Origin: Ruminococcus flavefaciens
Lineage (GTDB): Bacteria > Bacillota > Clostridia > Oscillospirales > Ruminococcaceae
DNA: 64,000 bases
NCBI GenBank assembly: GCA_002371825.1
Contig: DFHF01000022.1
Span: 1-64,000, forward strand
Direction of reading: 5' to 3'
Below the pieces are notes generated by a model. The model was given only the letters and a program-made list of their open reading frames with translations. It had not been told where the DNA came from and did no database searches. Both the position numbers and the translations under genes were made by a program. Below are positions 1 through 7,320 of the stretch, in pieces. The stretch's first letter is position 1. Each line of letters begins with the position of its first letter.

Positions 1-199
1 GGCGTGATCTGCTTTCTATGTATCGTTCTGAAGGAAACTTCTTGTATAATTAAAGACATACTGTCAGTATGCCTAAGTATCTGTAATATGCTGTTTTTTT
101 ATGAACATTCATCTAAAATGATACTTTTCTGGATGATTTTATGATTTATAGATATTTGTGTGATATAATATACCAAACGCAAACTACAGGAGGATTCTT
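1..199 (+). promoter_or_regulatory. AT-rich upstream region with extended -10 promoter for the XRE regulator
   Basis: No gene is visible in this stretch. A TG-N-TATAAT extended -10 element lies at 161-169, about 30 nt before the start codon at 200, with no good -35 hexamer at the usual distance. A strong AGGAGG ribosome binding site lies at 189-194. The region probably drives the small regulator that follows. Confidence 0.5.
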
Positions 200-574
200 A
201 TGAATATCAATCAAGGAAATATATGTGGGAAGCGAATCAAAGCACTCAGGAAAAAGAATAACCTGACTCAATGTCAACTTGCAGAATTATTACATATGAG
301 CAGAAGCACCGTCCTAAAGTATGAGACTGGACGCCAGATACCACCTGTAGATAGGATTTGCGATATAGCAGATATCTTTGATGTTTCCACGGATTATCTT
401 TACGGAGTATCTGATTGTTCTTTGCCATTGTCAAAGTTAAACGAGATTTTCTATGATGATATGACATACTCAGAACTAATCTCCATTGTTCTTGGCTTAT
501 CGGAAGAGCATCAAAAAGCCTTCATGATAATATTGGAGTGCCTCAGAAAAAAACAAAATCGTACATCCGAGTGA
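200..574 (+). CDS. XRE-family helix-turn-helix transcriptional regulator
   Basis: A 124-residue protein. Residues about 11-65 form a Cro/C1-type helix-turn-helix (RIKALRKKNNLTQ, then LAELLHMSRSTV, then the conserved KYETGRQIP turn). This is the DNA-binding fold of SinR, Xre and phage-repressor-like proteins. The C-terminal 50 residues are a helical tail that may mediate dimerisation; no ligand domain is recognisable. It starts at ATG 200 behind AGGAGG. It stands alone between the window edge and a decayed stretch leading to tRNA-Gln, a setting where repressors of lost integrated elements are often found; that origin is inference. The target genes cannot be read from the sequence. Confidence 0.9.
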   Translation: MNINQGNICGKRIKALRKKNNLTQCQLAELLHMSRSTVLKYETGRQIPPVDRICDIADIFDVSTDYLYGVSDCSLPLSKLNEIFYDDMTYSELISIVLGLSEEHQKAFMIILECLRKKQNRTSE

Positions 575-575
575 A

Positions 576-755
576 ATGCTTCATTCACAGGCTCACAAAT
601 CGTTCACAGCGGCTTCAATCGCTCTCGGTGGTGCAGCTTCCCGAACTGTCACCGATGCCGTCAAAAACGGCTCACAAATCGCTGATAGGTTTTCTATCAC
701 TTGGTTTTCGAGGAAACAAAAAAGGACTCGATTCCAGTGTTTTCACATTTCGTGA
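576..755 (+). pseudogene. Short orphan ORF or decayed fragment between the XRE gene and tRNA-Gln
   Basis: A 59-codon frame opens at ATG 576, overlapping the stop codon region of the XRE gene, and closes at TGA 753-755 inside a long hairpin. It contains an alanine- and serine-rich stretch (AASIALGGAASRTVTDAVKN) that reads like a piece of a larger protein. A 13-bp direct repeat, GGCTCACAAATCG, occurs at 589-601 and 668-680. I recognise no family. It may be a remnant of a deleted mobile-element gene or simply non-coding. Confidence 0.3.
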
Positions 756-775
756 AAACCACTAAAACCGAGTCC
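724..775. repeat. Long imperfect inverted repeat (hairpin)
   Basis: The outer arms GGACTCG (724-730) and CGAGTCC (769-775) enclose inner arms GTTTTCAC (739-746) and GTGAAAAC (752-759), extended by AGT/ACT across a one-base bulge. This gives a stem-loop of about 52 nt with a five-base apex. It is not followed by a T-run, so it is not a simple terminator. Function unknown. Confidence 0.5.
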
Positions 776-941
776 GAAACTTTGTATACTATTTTGGGGC
801 AACAAAATCGAGATTTGCCTGTATTTCGACCTTTGGAGAGGGCTGAATTCTCACTTTTGAGAGTTCAAATCCTTACACATGGCTAAAACAGCTCAATGTC
901 ATCTATGAAAATCGAAGTAAATTTTTCGAGATTTGGGCAGC

Positions 942-969
942 AAAAAAGCCCGATATTTCGGGCTTTTTT
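942..969. terminator. Bidirectional intrinsic terminator downstream of tRNA-Gln
   Basis: A 12-bp perfect stem (AAAAAAGCCCGA at 942-953, TCGGGCTTTTTT at 958-969) has a four-base loop and A/T tails on both sides. It lies about 30 bp beyond the 3' end of the tRNA-Gln gene on the minus strand and can also stop plus-strand transcripts. Confidence 0.85.
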
Positions 970-999
970 GACTGTGTCATCAATTTAGTCATGACGATA

Positions 1000-1075
1000 T
1001 GGTTGGGGTGGAAGGATTTGAACCCTCGAAATAACGGAGTCAGAGTCCGCTGCCTTACCGCTTGGCGACACCCCA
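1000..1075 (-). tRNA. tRNA-Gln (anticodon CTG)
   Basis: Read on the minus strand, a complete cloverleaf is visible. Acceptor arms TGGGGTG and CACCCCA pair perfectly. The D arm is GCC/GGC. The anticodon loop CTCTGAC gives anticodon CTG, which reads CAG glutamine codons. The T arm is GAGGG, TTCAAAT, CCTTC. Discriminator A is followed by an encoded CCA. The total is 76 nt. Confidence 0.96.
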
Positions 1076-1163
1076 GAATATGGTGCTGTTTGATTCAGCT
1101 TTATTATTATAGCACCATAAGAAACAAAAGTCAATAGGAAGAGATATATTTTTTTATTTTAAC

Positions 1164-2126
1164 TTAATGTTCAAGGGCATCCAGCTCTTTATAGCCTGGG
1201 AAAGGGTCACCGGCGAGATGGATCTCCGGGTTATCATCGACAATAAATTCAACGGCTTTATTGTAGGCGAAGATAGTATTTACGAGCTGATTTCCGCCGT
1301 ACTCACCATCTCTTGTCCAGGTCACGGGCTCCTCGTTAAGGGATGTAAATGTGATTTTATTAGTGCGGAAAAAGCGGATATAATCACGGTTTATCTCCTC
1401 GTTGATATTGAGGAGGGAGGAGATTATCTGCTGGAGCTGAAGGGGATTTGAAGGCTTTTTGATAAGGACGACTTCAAATTCGCCGTCATCGAGGAGGAAG
1501 TCTGCCATAGACAGCATACCTGCGACGGATGCGGTATTAGTTACCATTCCGTAGATAAACTCATCATCAATAACGTTGTCGTCGTATTCCACACGCATCC
1601 TTCTGGCACGGATATTAGCGAGCTGCATAAGTCCTGTAAGGATATAGGCAGTATGTCCGAAGATATTTTTAATTGGCTGAGAGGTCTCGTAAGTTATATT
1701 GGTGAAAGCGCCAAAAGCGACTATATATGAGAAATAGTCGTCATTGAATCCGCCTACATCGCAGGGGACGGGATGACCTGTAACGATATTTCTTGCCGCA
1801 GCAACGGCGTCCTTAGGGATACCGAGGCTTTTGGCGAAATCATTTGTTGAGCCTGCAGGGATATATCCTATAGGGATACGTTTTTCGCTTCGCATGATAC
1901 CCTGGAGGCACTGGCTGAGAGTACCGTCGCCGCCGGCACATACGAGTATATCATATCCGTTGGCGCAGGCATACTGAGCCTGTACAGCGGCATCGTCTCC
2001 GCTCTGGGTGGGGTGGACGGTAACCTCAAAGTCTCCCTTGACGAATTCATCAACAATTTTTCCGAGTTTTTCTGATATTAGTGCCTTTCCGGCAACAAGA
2101 TTTACAATAAAATAAAGTCTTTTCAT
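1164..2126 (-). CDS. YegS/DgkB-family lipid (diacylglycerol) kinase
   Basis: A 320-residue protein of the DAGK catalytic family, which transfers phosphate from ATP to diacylglycerol or a related lipid at the cytoplasmic membrane face. The nucleotide-binding signature GGDGT lies at about residues 65-69, followed by the substrate-site motif PAGSTNDFA near residues 91-99, both diagnostic for YegS/BmrU/DgkB enzymes. Length is typical. It starts at ATG 2126 and has its own promoter (2167-2195). It is monocistronic, converging on tRNA-Gln. In this family, members recycling diacylglycerol from lipoteichoic acid synthesis and those with other lipid substrates cannot be separated by motif, so substrate is left open. 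Confidence 0.9.
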   Translation of the reverse strand: MKRLYFIVNLVAGKALISEKLGKIVDEFVKGDFEVTVHPTQSGDDAAVQAQYACANGYDILVCAGGDGTLSQCLQGIMRSEKRIPIGYIPAGSTNDFAKSLGIPKDAVAAARNIVTGHPVPCDVGGFNDDYFSYIVAFGAFTNITYETSQPIKNIFGHTAYILTGLMQLANIRARRMRVEYDDNVIDDEFIYGMVTNTASVAGMLSMADFLLDDGEFEVVLIKKPSNPLQLQQIISSLLNINEEINRDYIRFFRTNKITFTSLNEEPVTWTRDGEYGGNQLVNTIFAYNKAVEFIVDDNPEIHLAGDPFPGYKELDALEH

Positions 2127-2166
2127 TTTGTTACACCTTTGTCCGGTAATATTCGCCTATGATACT

Positions 2167-2195
2167 ATTATATAATTTTTTACCGGCTTTTTCAA
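2167..2195 (-). promoter_or_regulatory. Promoter of the lipid kinase gene
   Basis: On the minus strand, TTGAAA (2190-2195) and TATAAT (2167-2172) are separated by exactly 17 bp, placing the start of transcription about 35 nt before the ATG at 2126. Confidence 0.8.
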
Positions 2196-2294
2196 GGGGA
2201 GAGATATAAATTTAAAAAATATGACTGTTAGTCATTGCCTGCGGTGAGCTGCCGGACAGAGGCAGACGGCTTAATTAGCTTATTCAGCAATCAT

Positions 2295-2607
2295 GGCAAC
2301 AGCATTTACTTTTTGTGTGCGGAGGTAACTCCGCAGGCATAAAAATTGTGCACTGTAACAAGGGAACGCCTTCACTTGCAAGGCATTCCCTCTCCCCAAA
2401 CAGTCCACCGGACTGTTTGGGGATTCACCCTTTGCGAAGCGCCTTCGTATTATTTCGCCGTCTTTAAAGCTGAAAACGGCGACCAGAGGCGCTGCCTCTG
2501 GACTCTGGCAAGGGATAACATCCCTTGCATCCCTTTTCACGCTGCTGCTCTGTACGAGGCACTTACTCTGCTTTCGCTCATTTTAATAGAAAGTAAATGC
2601 TGTTTCC
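2295..2607. mobile_element. Palindromic MITE-like repeat, copy 1
   Basis: A non-coding block of about 313 bp has terminal inverted repeats (GGCAACAGCATTTACTTT at 2295 onward and AAAGTAAATGCTGTTTCC at 2590-2607, one mismatch). Inside are several palindromes, the clearest having arms CCCCAAACAGTCC (2394-2406) and GGACTGTTTGGGG (2410-2422). A direct repeat CTTATTCAGCAAT flanks it at 2279-2291 and 2608-2620, resembling a target-site duplication although three bases separate it from the left terminus. A near-identical copy lies inverted at 39859-40173. Open frames on both strands are low-complexity consequences of the palindromes and are not called as genes. Confidence 0.75.
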
Positions 2608-2629
2608 CTTATTCAGCAATATAAAAAGC

Positions 2630-2658
2630 TTGCAATTTCAGAAATGATGTGATATAAT
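2630..2658 (+). promoter_or_regulatory. Promoter of the thiamin operon
   Basis: TTGCAA (2630-2635) and TATAAT (2653-2658) are spaced by 17 bp directly before the TPP riboswitch. The promoter begins about 20 bp after the edge of the palindromic repeat. Confidence 0.8.
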
Positions 2659-2663
2659 AGTTG

Positions 2664-2756
2664 CTGACGGGGAGCTCGTGAGACGGGCTGAGAGGAAGGT
2701 GAGACCTTCGACCCTTTACCTGATTTGGATAATGCCAACGTAGGGAAACTGATAAT
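2664..2756 (+). promoter_or_regulatory. TPP riboswitch (THI element)
   Basis: The conserved thi-box blocks are present: GGGCTGAGAGG on the 5' side and ACCTGATTTGGATAATGCC followed by AACGTAGGGAA on the 3' side. This aptamer binds thiamin pyrophosphate. With the downstream stem-loop at 2769-2797 it should cause premature termination of the thi operon when the cofactor is abundant. Confidence 0.96.
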
Positions 2757-2768
2757 GTCTTTTCACTT

Positions 2769-2797
2769 TCAGGGAACTGCGTAAGGCGGTTCCCTGA
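2769..2797 (+). terminator. Riboswitch expression-platform terminator
   Basis: TCAGGGAAC (2769-2777) pairs with GTTCCCTGA (2789-2797), followed by a T-rich tail. The segment AGGGAA is also found in the 3' end of the aptamer, so aptamer folding can decide whether the hairpin forms. It lies 26 bp before the thiS start. Confidence 0.8.
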
Positions 2798-2822
2798 TCT
2801 TATTTTATAAGGAGGCGTTTCA

Positions 2823-3017
2823 ATGGTAAAGATCAACGGTGAAATGCTTGATATGGCAGGAAAGACTGTAACTGAGATGCTGGCCGCCATGGAAGTGAAT
2901 GGTCAGCGTGTGGCAGTAGAGCTGAATGAGGATATTGTTCCCAAGGCTTCATACGGGGAGACAGTTCTTAAGGAAGGCGATACAGTTGAAGTAGTAAGAT
3001 TTGTAGGAGGAGGCTGA
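2823..3017 (+). CDS. thiS: Sulfur carrier protein ThiS
   Basis: A 64-residue ubiquitin-like protein ending in glycines (FVGGG). The terminal Gly carboxylate is adenylated by ThiF and then converted to a thiocarboxylate, which donates sulfur to ThiG for thiazole formation. Length and the central V-A-V-E-L-N motif are typical. It starts at ATG 2823 behind AAGGAGG and is the first gene of the operon, one base before thiF. It ends in three glycines rather than the usual two, a minor variation. Confidence 0.95.
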   Translation: MVKINGEMLDMAGKTVTEMLAAMEVNGQRVAVELNEDIVPKASYGETVLKEGDTVEVVRFVGGG

Positions 3018-3018
3018 T

Positions 3019-3657
3019 ATGGCTTTACCTACAAGAGAAGAGATGTATGCCGCCCTTGAAGAAAGACACGGAGCAGAGCTCCAGAAGAAGCTTTCGGAGG
3101 CATCAGTCGCTGTCTGCGGACTTGGAGGACTGGGATCAAATATAGCTATTGCTCTTGCCAGGGCAGGTGTAGGCAGGCTGCATATCCTCGATTTTGACAG
3201 GGTGGATATCTCAAATCTCAACCGCCAGCAATACTTCCCGGAGCAGTTGGGGATGCTGAAGTCTGATGCGCTCTGTGATACTCTGAGCCGGATCTCGCCT
3301 TACTGTGAGATACAGAAGGACTGCGTAAAGCTCACAGAAGAGAACATTCCTGAACTTCTGAGCGGGGAGGCTATAATCTGCGAGGCCTTTGACCGGGCTG
3401 ACCAGAAGGCAATGCTGGTGAACTGTGTCCTGGAGACCATGCCTGAGAAGTATCTTGTAGCCGGTTCCGGAATGGCAGGCATAGGTCCTTCCAACACTAT
3501 TATCACAAGGCGGATGATGAAGAGATTCTACCTGTGCGGAGACGGCAGCAGCGATGTTGATGACGGCATGGGACTTGTGGCCTCACGGGTGCTGATATGT
3601 GCCGCCCACCAGGCCAATGCGGTGATACGGATCATTGCGGGAGAGTACGATGTCTGA
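3019..3657 (+). CDS. thiF: ThiS adenylyltransferase ThiF (short clostridial form)
   Basis: A 212-residue E1-like enzyme that activates the C-terminus of ThiS with ATP. The Rossmann nucleotide-binding motif GLGGLGS lies at residues 34-40 and the downstream R-Q-Q-Y and DFDRVDISNLN elements mark the ThiF/MoeB family. It is shorter than E. coli ThiF and lacks the paired CxxC zinc motifs, as in many anaerobes. It follows thiS by a single base. Its stop codon overlaps a possible cysteine-rich micro-ORF (3650-3712). Confidence 0.92.
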   Translation: MALPTREEMYAALEERHGAELQKKLSEASVAVCGLGGLGSNIAIALARAGVGRLHILDFDRVDISNLNRQQYFPEQLGMLKSDALCDTLSRISPYCEIQKDCVKLTEENIPELLSGEAIICEAFDRADQKAMLVNCVLETMPEKYLVAGSGMAGIGPSNTIITRRMMKRFYLCGDGSSDVDDGMGLVASRVLICAAHQANAVIRIIAGEYDV

Positions 3658-3712
3658 TCCTGAAAGCTGTTCCGGCTGCCGGAAACAGGCAGGCTGTACC
3701 TTCGCTTTTTAA
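3650..3712 (+). CDS. Putative cysteine-containing micropeptide overlapping thiF
   Basis: ATG at 3650 overlaps the thiF stop (ATGTCTGA) and opens a 20-codon frame. It contains three cysteines in the pattern C-x2-C-x5-C (CSGCRKQAGC) and ends at TAA 3710-3712. GGGAGAG four bases upstream could serve as ribosome binding site. The same ATGTCTGA overlap is used by thiH and the tenI-like gene, which shows that this junction is a workable start. No family is recognised. The segment also has a CTGTTCCGG/CCGGAAACAG palindrome, so it could equally be a non-coding hairpin. Confidence 0.35.
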   Translation: MSDPESCSGCRKQAGCTFAF

Positions 3713-3747
3713 GTAATTTTTATTTTATTATAAAGGAGTTAACCCAA

Positions 3748-4521
3748 ATGAAAAACGACGATAAACTTGTCCTTGGAGGACATGAGTTCTCCTCACGTTT
3801 TATTCTTGGCTCCGGAAAATACTCCATGAGCCTTATCGAGGCTGCTGTGAATTATGCCGGCGCTGAGATGATAACCCTTGCGGTCCGCCGCACTAATTCT
3901 AAGGAAAACGAGAATATCCTTGACCATATCCCTCAGGGAGTCACACTTCTCCCCAATACCTCCGGCGCAAGAAATGCAGAGGAGGCTGTCCGTATCGCAA
4001 GGCTCGCAAGAGAACTGGGCTGCGGCGATTTCGTGAAGATAGAGATAATGCGTGACTCAAAGTACCTTCTCCCTGATAATCAGGAGACTATCCGTGCTAC
4101 TGAGATACTGGCCAAAGAGGGATTCATCGTTATGCCCTATATGTACCCTGACCTAAATGCTGCCCGTGACCTTGTAAATGCCGGAGCTGCGTCAGTTATG
4201 CCGCTGGCTTCACCTATAGGCTCGAACAAGGGACTGGCTACAAAGGATTTCATACAGATACTCATTGATGAGATAGACCTGCCTATCATTGTTGATGCAG
4301 GTATCGGACGTCCCTCACAGGCCTGTGAAGCTATGGAAATGGGTGCTGCTGCTGTTATGTCAAATACCGCTCTGGCTACTGCCGGAGACCTGCCCGTTAT
4401 GGCAGAGGCCTTCAAGCAGGCTATAGAGGCCGGAAGAAAGGCATATCTGGCAGGTCTGGGAAGAGTCCTCACAAGAGGAGCTTCACCCTCAGACTCACTC
4501 ACAGGATTTTTACACGACTAA
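3748..4521 (+). CDS. thiG: Thiazole synthase ThiG
   Basis: A 257-residue (beta/alpha)8-barrel enzyme that builds the thiazole phosphate of thiamin from deoxyxylulose 5-phosphate, dehydroglycine and ThiS thiocarboxylate. Lys97 in DFVKIEI is the residue that forms the imine with the sugar. The phosphate-binding segments VDAGIGRPSQA and AAVMSNTALA are present near residues 190-215. It starts at ATG 3748 behind AAGGAG. It sits between thiF and thiC in the riboswitch-controlled operon; dehydroglycine would come from ThiH, encoded downstream, as expected for an anaerobe. Confidence 0.96.
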   Translation: MKNDDKLVLGGHEFSSRFILGSGKYSMSLIEAAVNYAGAEMITLAVRRTNSKENENILDHIPQGVTLLPNTSGARNAEEAVRIARLARELGCGDFVKIEIMRDSKYLLPDNQETIRATEILAKEGFIVMPYMYPDLNAARDLVNAGAASVMPLASPIGSNKGLATKDFIQILIDEIDLPIIVDAGIGRPSQACEAMEMGAAAVMSNTALATAGDLPVMAEAFKQAIEAGRKAYLAGLGRVLTRGASPSDSLTGFLHD

Positions 4522-4546
4522 AAATAAATGTAAAGGAAGTTGAATT

Positions 4547-5860
4547 ATGAGAAATTACGCTACACAGATGGAAGCTGCCAAAAAGGGCATCATCACACCT
4601 GAAATGGAGATAGTCGCTAAGAAGGAGTATATCGAGCCTGAACAGCTCCGTGAACTGGTCGCTAAGGGTGAGGTGGCTATTCCCTGCAATATCAACCATA
4701 AGTCCATATCACCTGAGGGAATCGGCTCCCGTATGAGGACAAAGATAAACGTAAACCTTGGTATATCCGGCGATGTCAAGAACTATGACATGGAAATGGA
4801 AAAAGTGGATATGGCTATCAAGTTCGGCGCTGAGGCTATCATGGACCTGAGCAACTACGGAAAGACCAACACCTTCCGTCAGGCTCTTGTTGAAAAGTCT
4901 CCCGCTATGATAGGTACTGTTCCTATGTACGACGCTATCGGCTATCTGGACAAGGATCTTCTTGAGATAAGCGCTCAGGACTTCTTAAAGGTAGTTCGTG
5001 CTCATGCTGAGGAAGGCGTTGACTTCATGACTATCCATGCAGGCATCAACCGCCGTGCTGTTGAGGCTTTTGTCCGTGACAAGAGAAAAATGAACATCGT
5101 TTCCCGCGGAGGCTCTCTCCTCTTTGCATGGATGATGATGACCGGCAATGAGAACCCCTTCTATGAGTACTATGACGAGGTACTTGATATCCTCCGTGAG
5201 TATGATGTTACTATCTCTCTCGGAGATGCACTCCGCCCCGGATGTCTTGACGATGCTACTGACGGCGGTCAGATAGCTGAGCTCATCGAGCTGGGCGCTC
5301 TCACTGAAAGAGCATGGGCTAAGGATGTTCAGGTAATGGTAGAGGGCCCCGGCCACATGGCTATGGACCAGATAGCTGCAAATATGAAGCTTCAGAAGCG
5401 TATCTGCCATAATGCTCCGTTCTATGTTCTCGGACCTCTGGTTTCTGATATTTTCCCGGGCTACGACCACATCACATCTGCTATCGGCGGAGCTATCGCT
5501 GCTGCAAGCGGTGCAGACTTCCTTTGCTATGTAACTCCTGCTGAGCACCTGAGACTGCCTGATGCTGATGACGTTAAGGAAGGTATCATTGCAAGCCGTA
5601 TCGCTGCTCATGCTGCTGATATCGCAAAGGGCATCCCTCATGCTATGGACGCTGACAATGCTATGGCAAAGGCTCGTCATGAGCTTGACTGGGAAGAGAT
5701 GTTCAAGATAGCTGTTGACCCTGAGAAGGCTCGCCGCTACTATGAGAGCACTCCTATCGCTGAGCGCCATACCTGCTCTATGTGCGGAAAGATGTGCGCT
5801 GTTCGTACTACAAATATGATACTCAACGGTGAAAAGGTTGAGTTCTGCACAGAAAAATAA
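4547..5860 (+). CDS. thiC: Phosphomethylpyrimidine synthase ThiC
   Basis: A 437-residue radical SAM enzyme that rearranges aminoimidazole ribotide to hydroxymethylpyrimidine phosphate. The C-terminal cluster motif is CSMCGKMC (Cys410, Cys413, Cys417), giving C-x2-C-x3-C, one residue shorter than the C-x2-C-x4-C of the E. coli type. The protein is also shorter because the extra N-terminal domain of proteobacterial ThiC is absent; both are characteristic of the short clostridial/archaeal form. It starts at ATG 4547, 25 bp after thiG. Confidence 0.96.
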   Translation: MRNYATQMEAAKKGIITPEMEIVAKKEYIEPEQLRELVAKGEVAIPCNINHKSISPEGIGSRMRTKINVNLGISGDVKNYDMEMEKVDMAIKFGAEAIMDLSNYGKTNTFRQALVEKSPAMIGTVPMYDAIGYLDKDLLEISAQDFLKVVRAHAEEGVDFMTIHAGINRRAVEAFVRDKRKMNIVSRGGSLLFAWMMMTGNENPFYEYYDEVLDILREYDVTISLGDALRPGCLDDATDGGQIAELIELGALTERAWAKDVQVMVEGPGHMAMDQIAANMKLQKRICHNAPFYVLGPLVSDIFPGYDHITSAIGGAIAAASGADFLCYVTPAEHLRLPDADDVKEGIIASRIAAHAADIAKGIPHAMDADNAMAKARHELDWEEMFKIAVDPEKARRYYESTPIAERHTCSMCGKMCAVRTTNMILNGEKVEFCTEK

Positions 5861-5867
5861 AAGAGAA

Positions 5868-6045
5868 AACGCCGGAGGCGGCAAAAAAATGGGAGTCCAG
5901 AGGGATGTTATTCCTCTGGCAGAGGGTGAACGAGGGGGACAGCGTCCCCCTGAGCAGCAGTCCGGACAGCAAAGCGTATCCGGACGGATGCCCTGCCTCA
6001 CTCTCCCCCGGCTTGCCCGACAAAATAACTCCGGCGTTATTTATA
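5868..6045. repeat. Palindrome-rich intergenic element between thiC and thiH
   Basis: Four successive stem-loops are visible: CCAGAGG/CCTCTGG (5897-5919), AGGGGGAC/GTCCCCCT (5933-5951), GTCCGGA/TCCGGAC (5960-5985) and AAATAAC/GTTATTT (6023-6042), the last followed by a T-rich tail. Part of it (CCAGAGGGATGTTATTCCTC) resembles the dispersed repeat at 2295-2607. It could stabilise the thiC transcript or reduce read-through into thiH. Confidence 0.6.
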
Positions 6046-6066
6046 TTTTTTTAAGAAGGTATTTTA

Positions 6067-7320
6067 ATGGAAAACAATTACTTCGTCGATTCGGATAAGC
6101 TCTCTGCGGCTGCTCTCGAAAAAAAACACCGCCTTGAGAACGATCCCTCCTTCCGTACCGACCACATGGAGTATATGGAGGGTATGGAGCGTATCAGCTC
6201 CGACATCATGGACAAGGTAATGTCCGAAATGAACAGCTACGACTATAACTCCTATACCTATGCCGATGTAAGAGCTGCTCTCAGCCACGATCACTGTACT
6301 GTTGAGGATTTCAAGGCTCTGCTTTCACCTGCTGCTGAACCATTCCTGGAAAAAATGGCCGAGAAGGCCCGCCTGGAAACTCAGAAGCATTTCGGCAACA
6401 CGGTGTACCTGTTCACTCCGCTGTATATAGCTAATTACTGCGAGAATTACTGCGTTTACTGCGGCTTCAACTGCTATAACGACATCAAGCGCATGAAGCT
6501 GAATATGGAGCAGATAGAGCATGAGATGAAGGTCATCGCTGACAGCGGTATGGAGGAGATACTAATCCTTACAGGTGAGAGCCGTGCCCAGAGCAGTGTT
6601 CAGTACATCGGTGAGGCCTGCAAGCTGGCAAGAAAGTACTTCCGCATGGTGGGTGTAGAGATATACCCCGTAAATACTGACGAGTACAAATATCTCCATG
6701 AGTGCGGTGTTGACTATGTTACCGTGTTCCAGGAGACCTATGATCCTGACCGCTACGAGCAGCTTCACCTTATGGGACACAAGCGTGTATGGCCCTATCG
6801 CTTTGAGGCTCAGGAAAGAGCTCTTATGGGCGGTATGCGTGGAGTTGCAGGCTCAGCTCTGCTGGGACTTTCCGACTTCCGGAAGGATGCTCTCGCCAGT
6901 GCTCTGCATATGTACTATCTTCAGAGAAAATATCCCCATGCTGAGATATCTCTCTCATGTCCCAGACTTCGCCCCATTGTCAACAATGAGAAGATAAATC
7001 CTCTGGACGTTCACGAAAAACAGCTCTGTCAGGTGCTTTGCGCCTACAGGATATTCCTGCCCTTCTGCGGTATAACAGTTTCCTCCCGTGAGAGCGAGTC
7101 CTTCCGCAACGGCATCGTAAAGATCGCCGCAACCAAGGTATCTGCCGGAGTTTCAACCGGTATCGGAGACCACGAGAGCAAATACACCGGAAAGGAGAGC
7201 GGTGAGGCTGAGGGCGATGAGCAGTTCGAGATAAATGACGGACGCAGCTTCAGGAAGATGTACGAGGATATGTCCGATGAAGGACTTCAGCCCGTGCTCA
7301 ATGATTACCTCTATGTCTGA
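6067..7320 (+). CDS. thiH: 2-iminoacetate synthase ThiH (tyrosine lyase)
   Basis: A 417-residue radical SAM protein. The cluster motif CENYCVYC (Cys125, Cys129, Cys132; C-x3-C-x2-C) binds the [4Fe-4S] cluster that cleaves SAM. The enzyme splits tyrosine into p-cresol and dehydroglycine, the anaerobic glycine source for ThiG. Length and the following LNMEQIEHE and ILILTGESR segments fit ThiH. The start ATG 6067 has AAGAAGG eight bases upstream. Its stop overlaps the tenI-like gene by eight bases, so the two are translationally coupled. Confidence 0.95.
   Translation: MENNYFVDSDKLSAAALEKKHRLENDPSFRTDHMEYMEGMERISSDIMDKVMSEMNSYDYNSYTYADVRAALSHDHCTVEDFKALLSPAAEPFLEKMAEKARLETQKHFGNTVYLFTPLYIANYCENYCVYCGFNCYNDIKRMKLNMEQIEHEMKVIADSGMEEILILTGESRAQSSVQYIGEACKLARKYFRMVGVEIYPVNTDEYKYLHECGVDYVTVFQETYDPDRYEQLHLMGHKRVWPYRFEAQERALMGGMRGVAGSALLGLSDFRKDALASALHMYYLQRKYPHAEISLSCPRLRPIVNNEKINPLDVHEKQLCQVLCAYRIFLPFCGITVSSRESESFRNGIVKIAATKVSAGVSTGIGDHESKYTGKESGEAEGDEQFEINDGRSFRKMYEDMSDEGLQPVLNDYLYV

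Noticed and set aside
859..878. A second tRNA gene
   Set aside because: Only a T-arm-like segment is present, its stem does not pair, and no acceptor or anticodon arms surround it.
2280..2624. Open frames of 86 and 92 codons on both strands inside the repeat
   Set aside because: They arise from palindromic DNA that is open on both strands, and their equivalents recur in the inverted copy. No ribosome site or domain supports them.
4985..6001. A 338-codon minus-strand frame opposite thiC
   Set aside because: It lies antisense to a clear enzyme gene, has no start site or domain, and is a by-product of codon use in thiC.
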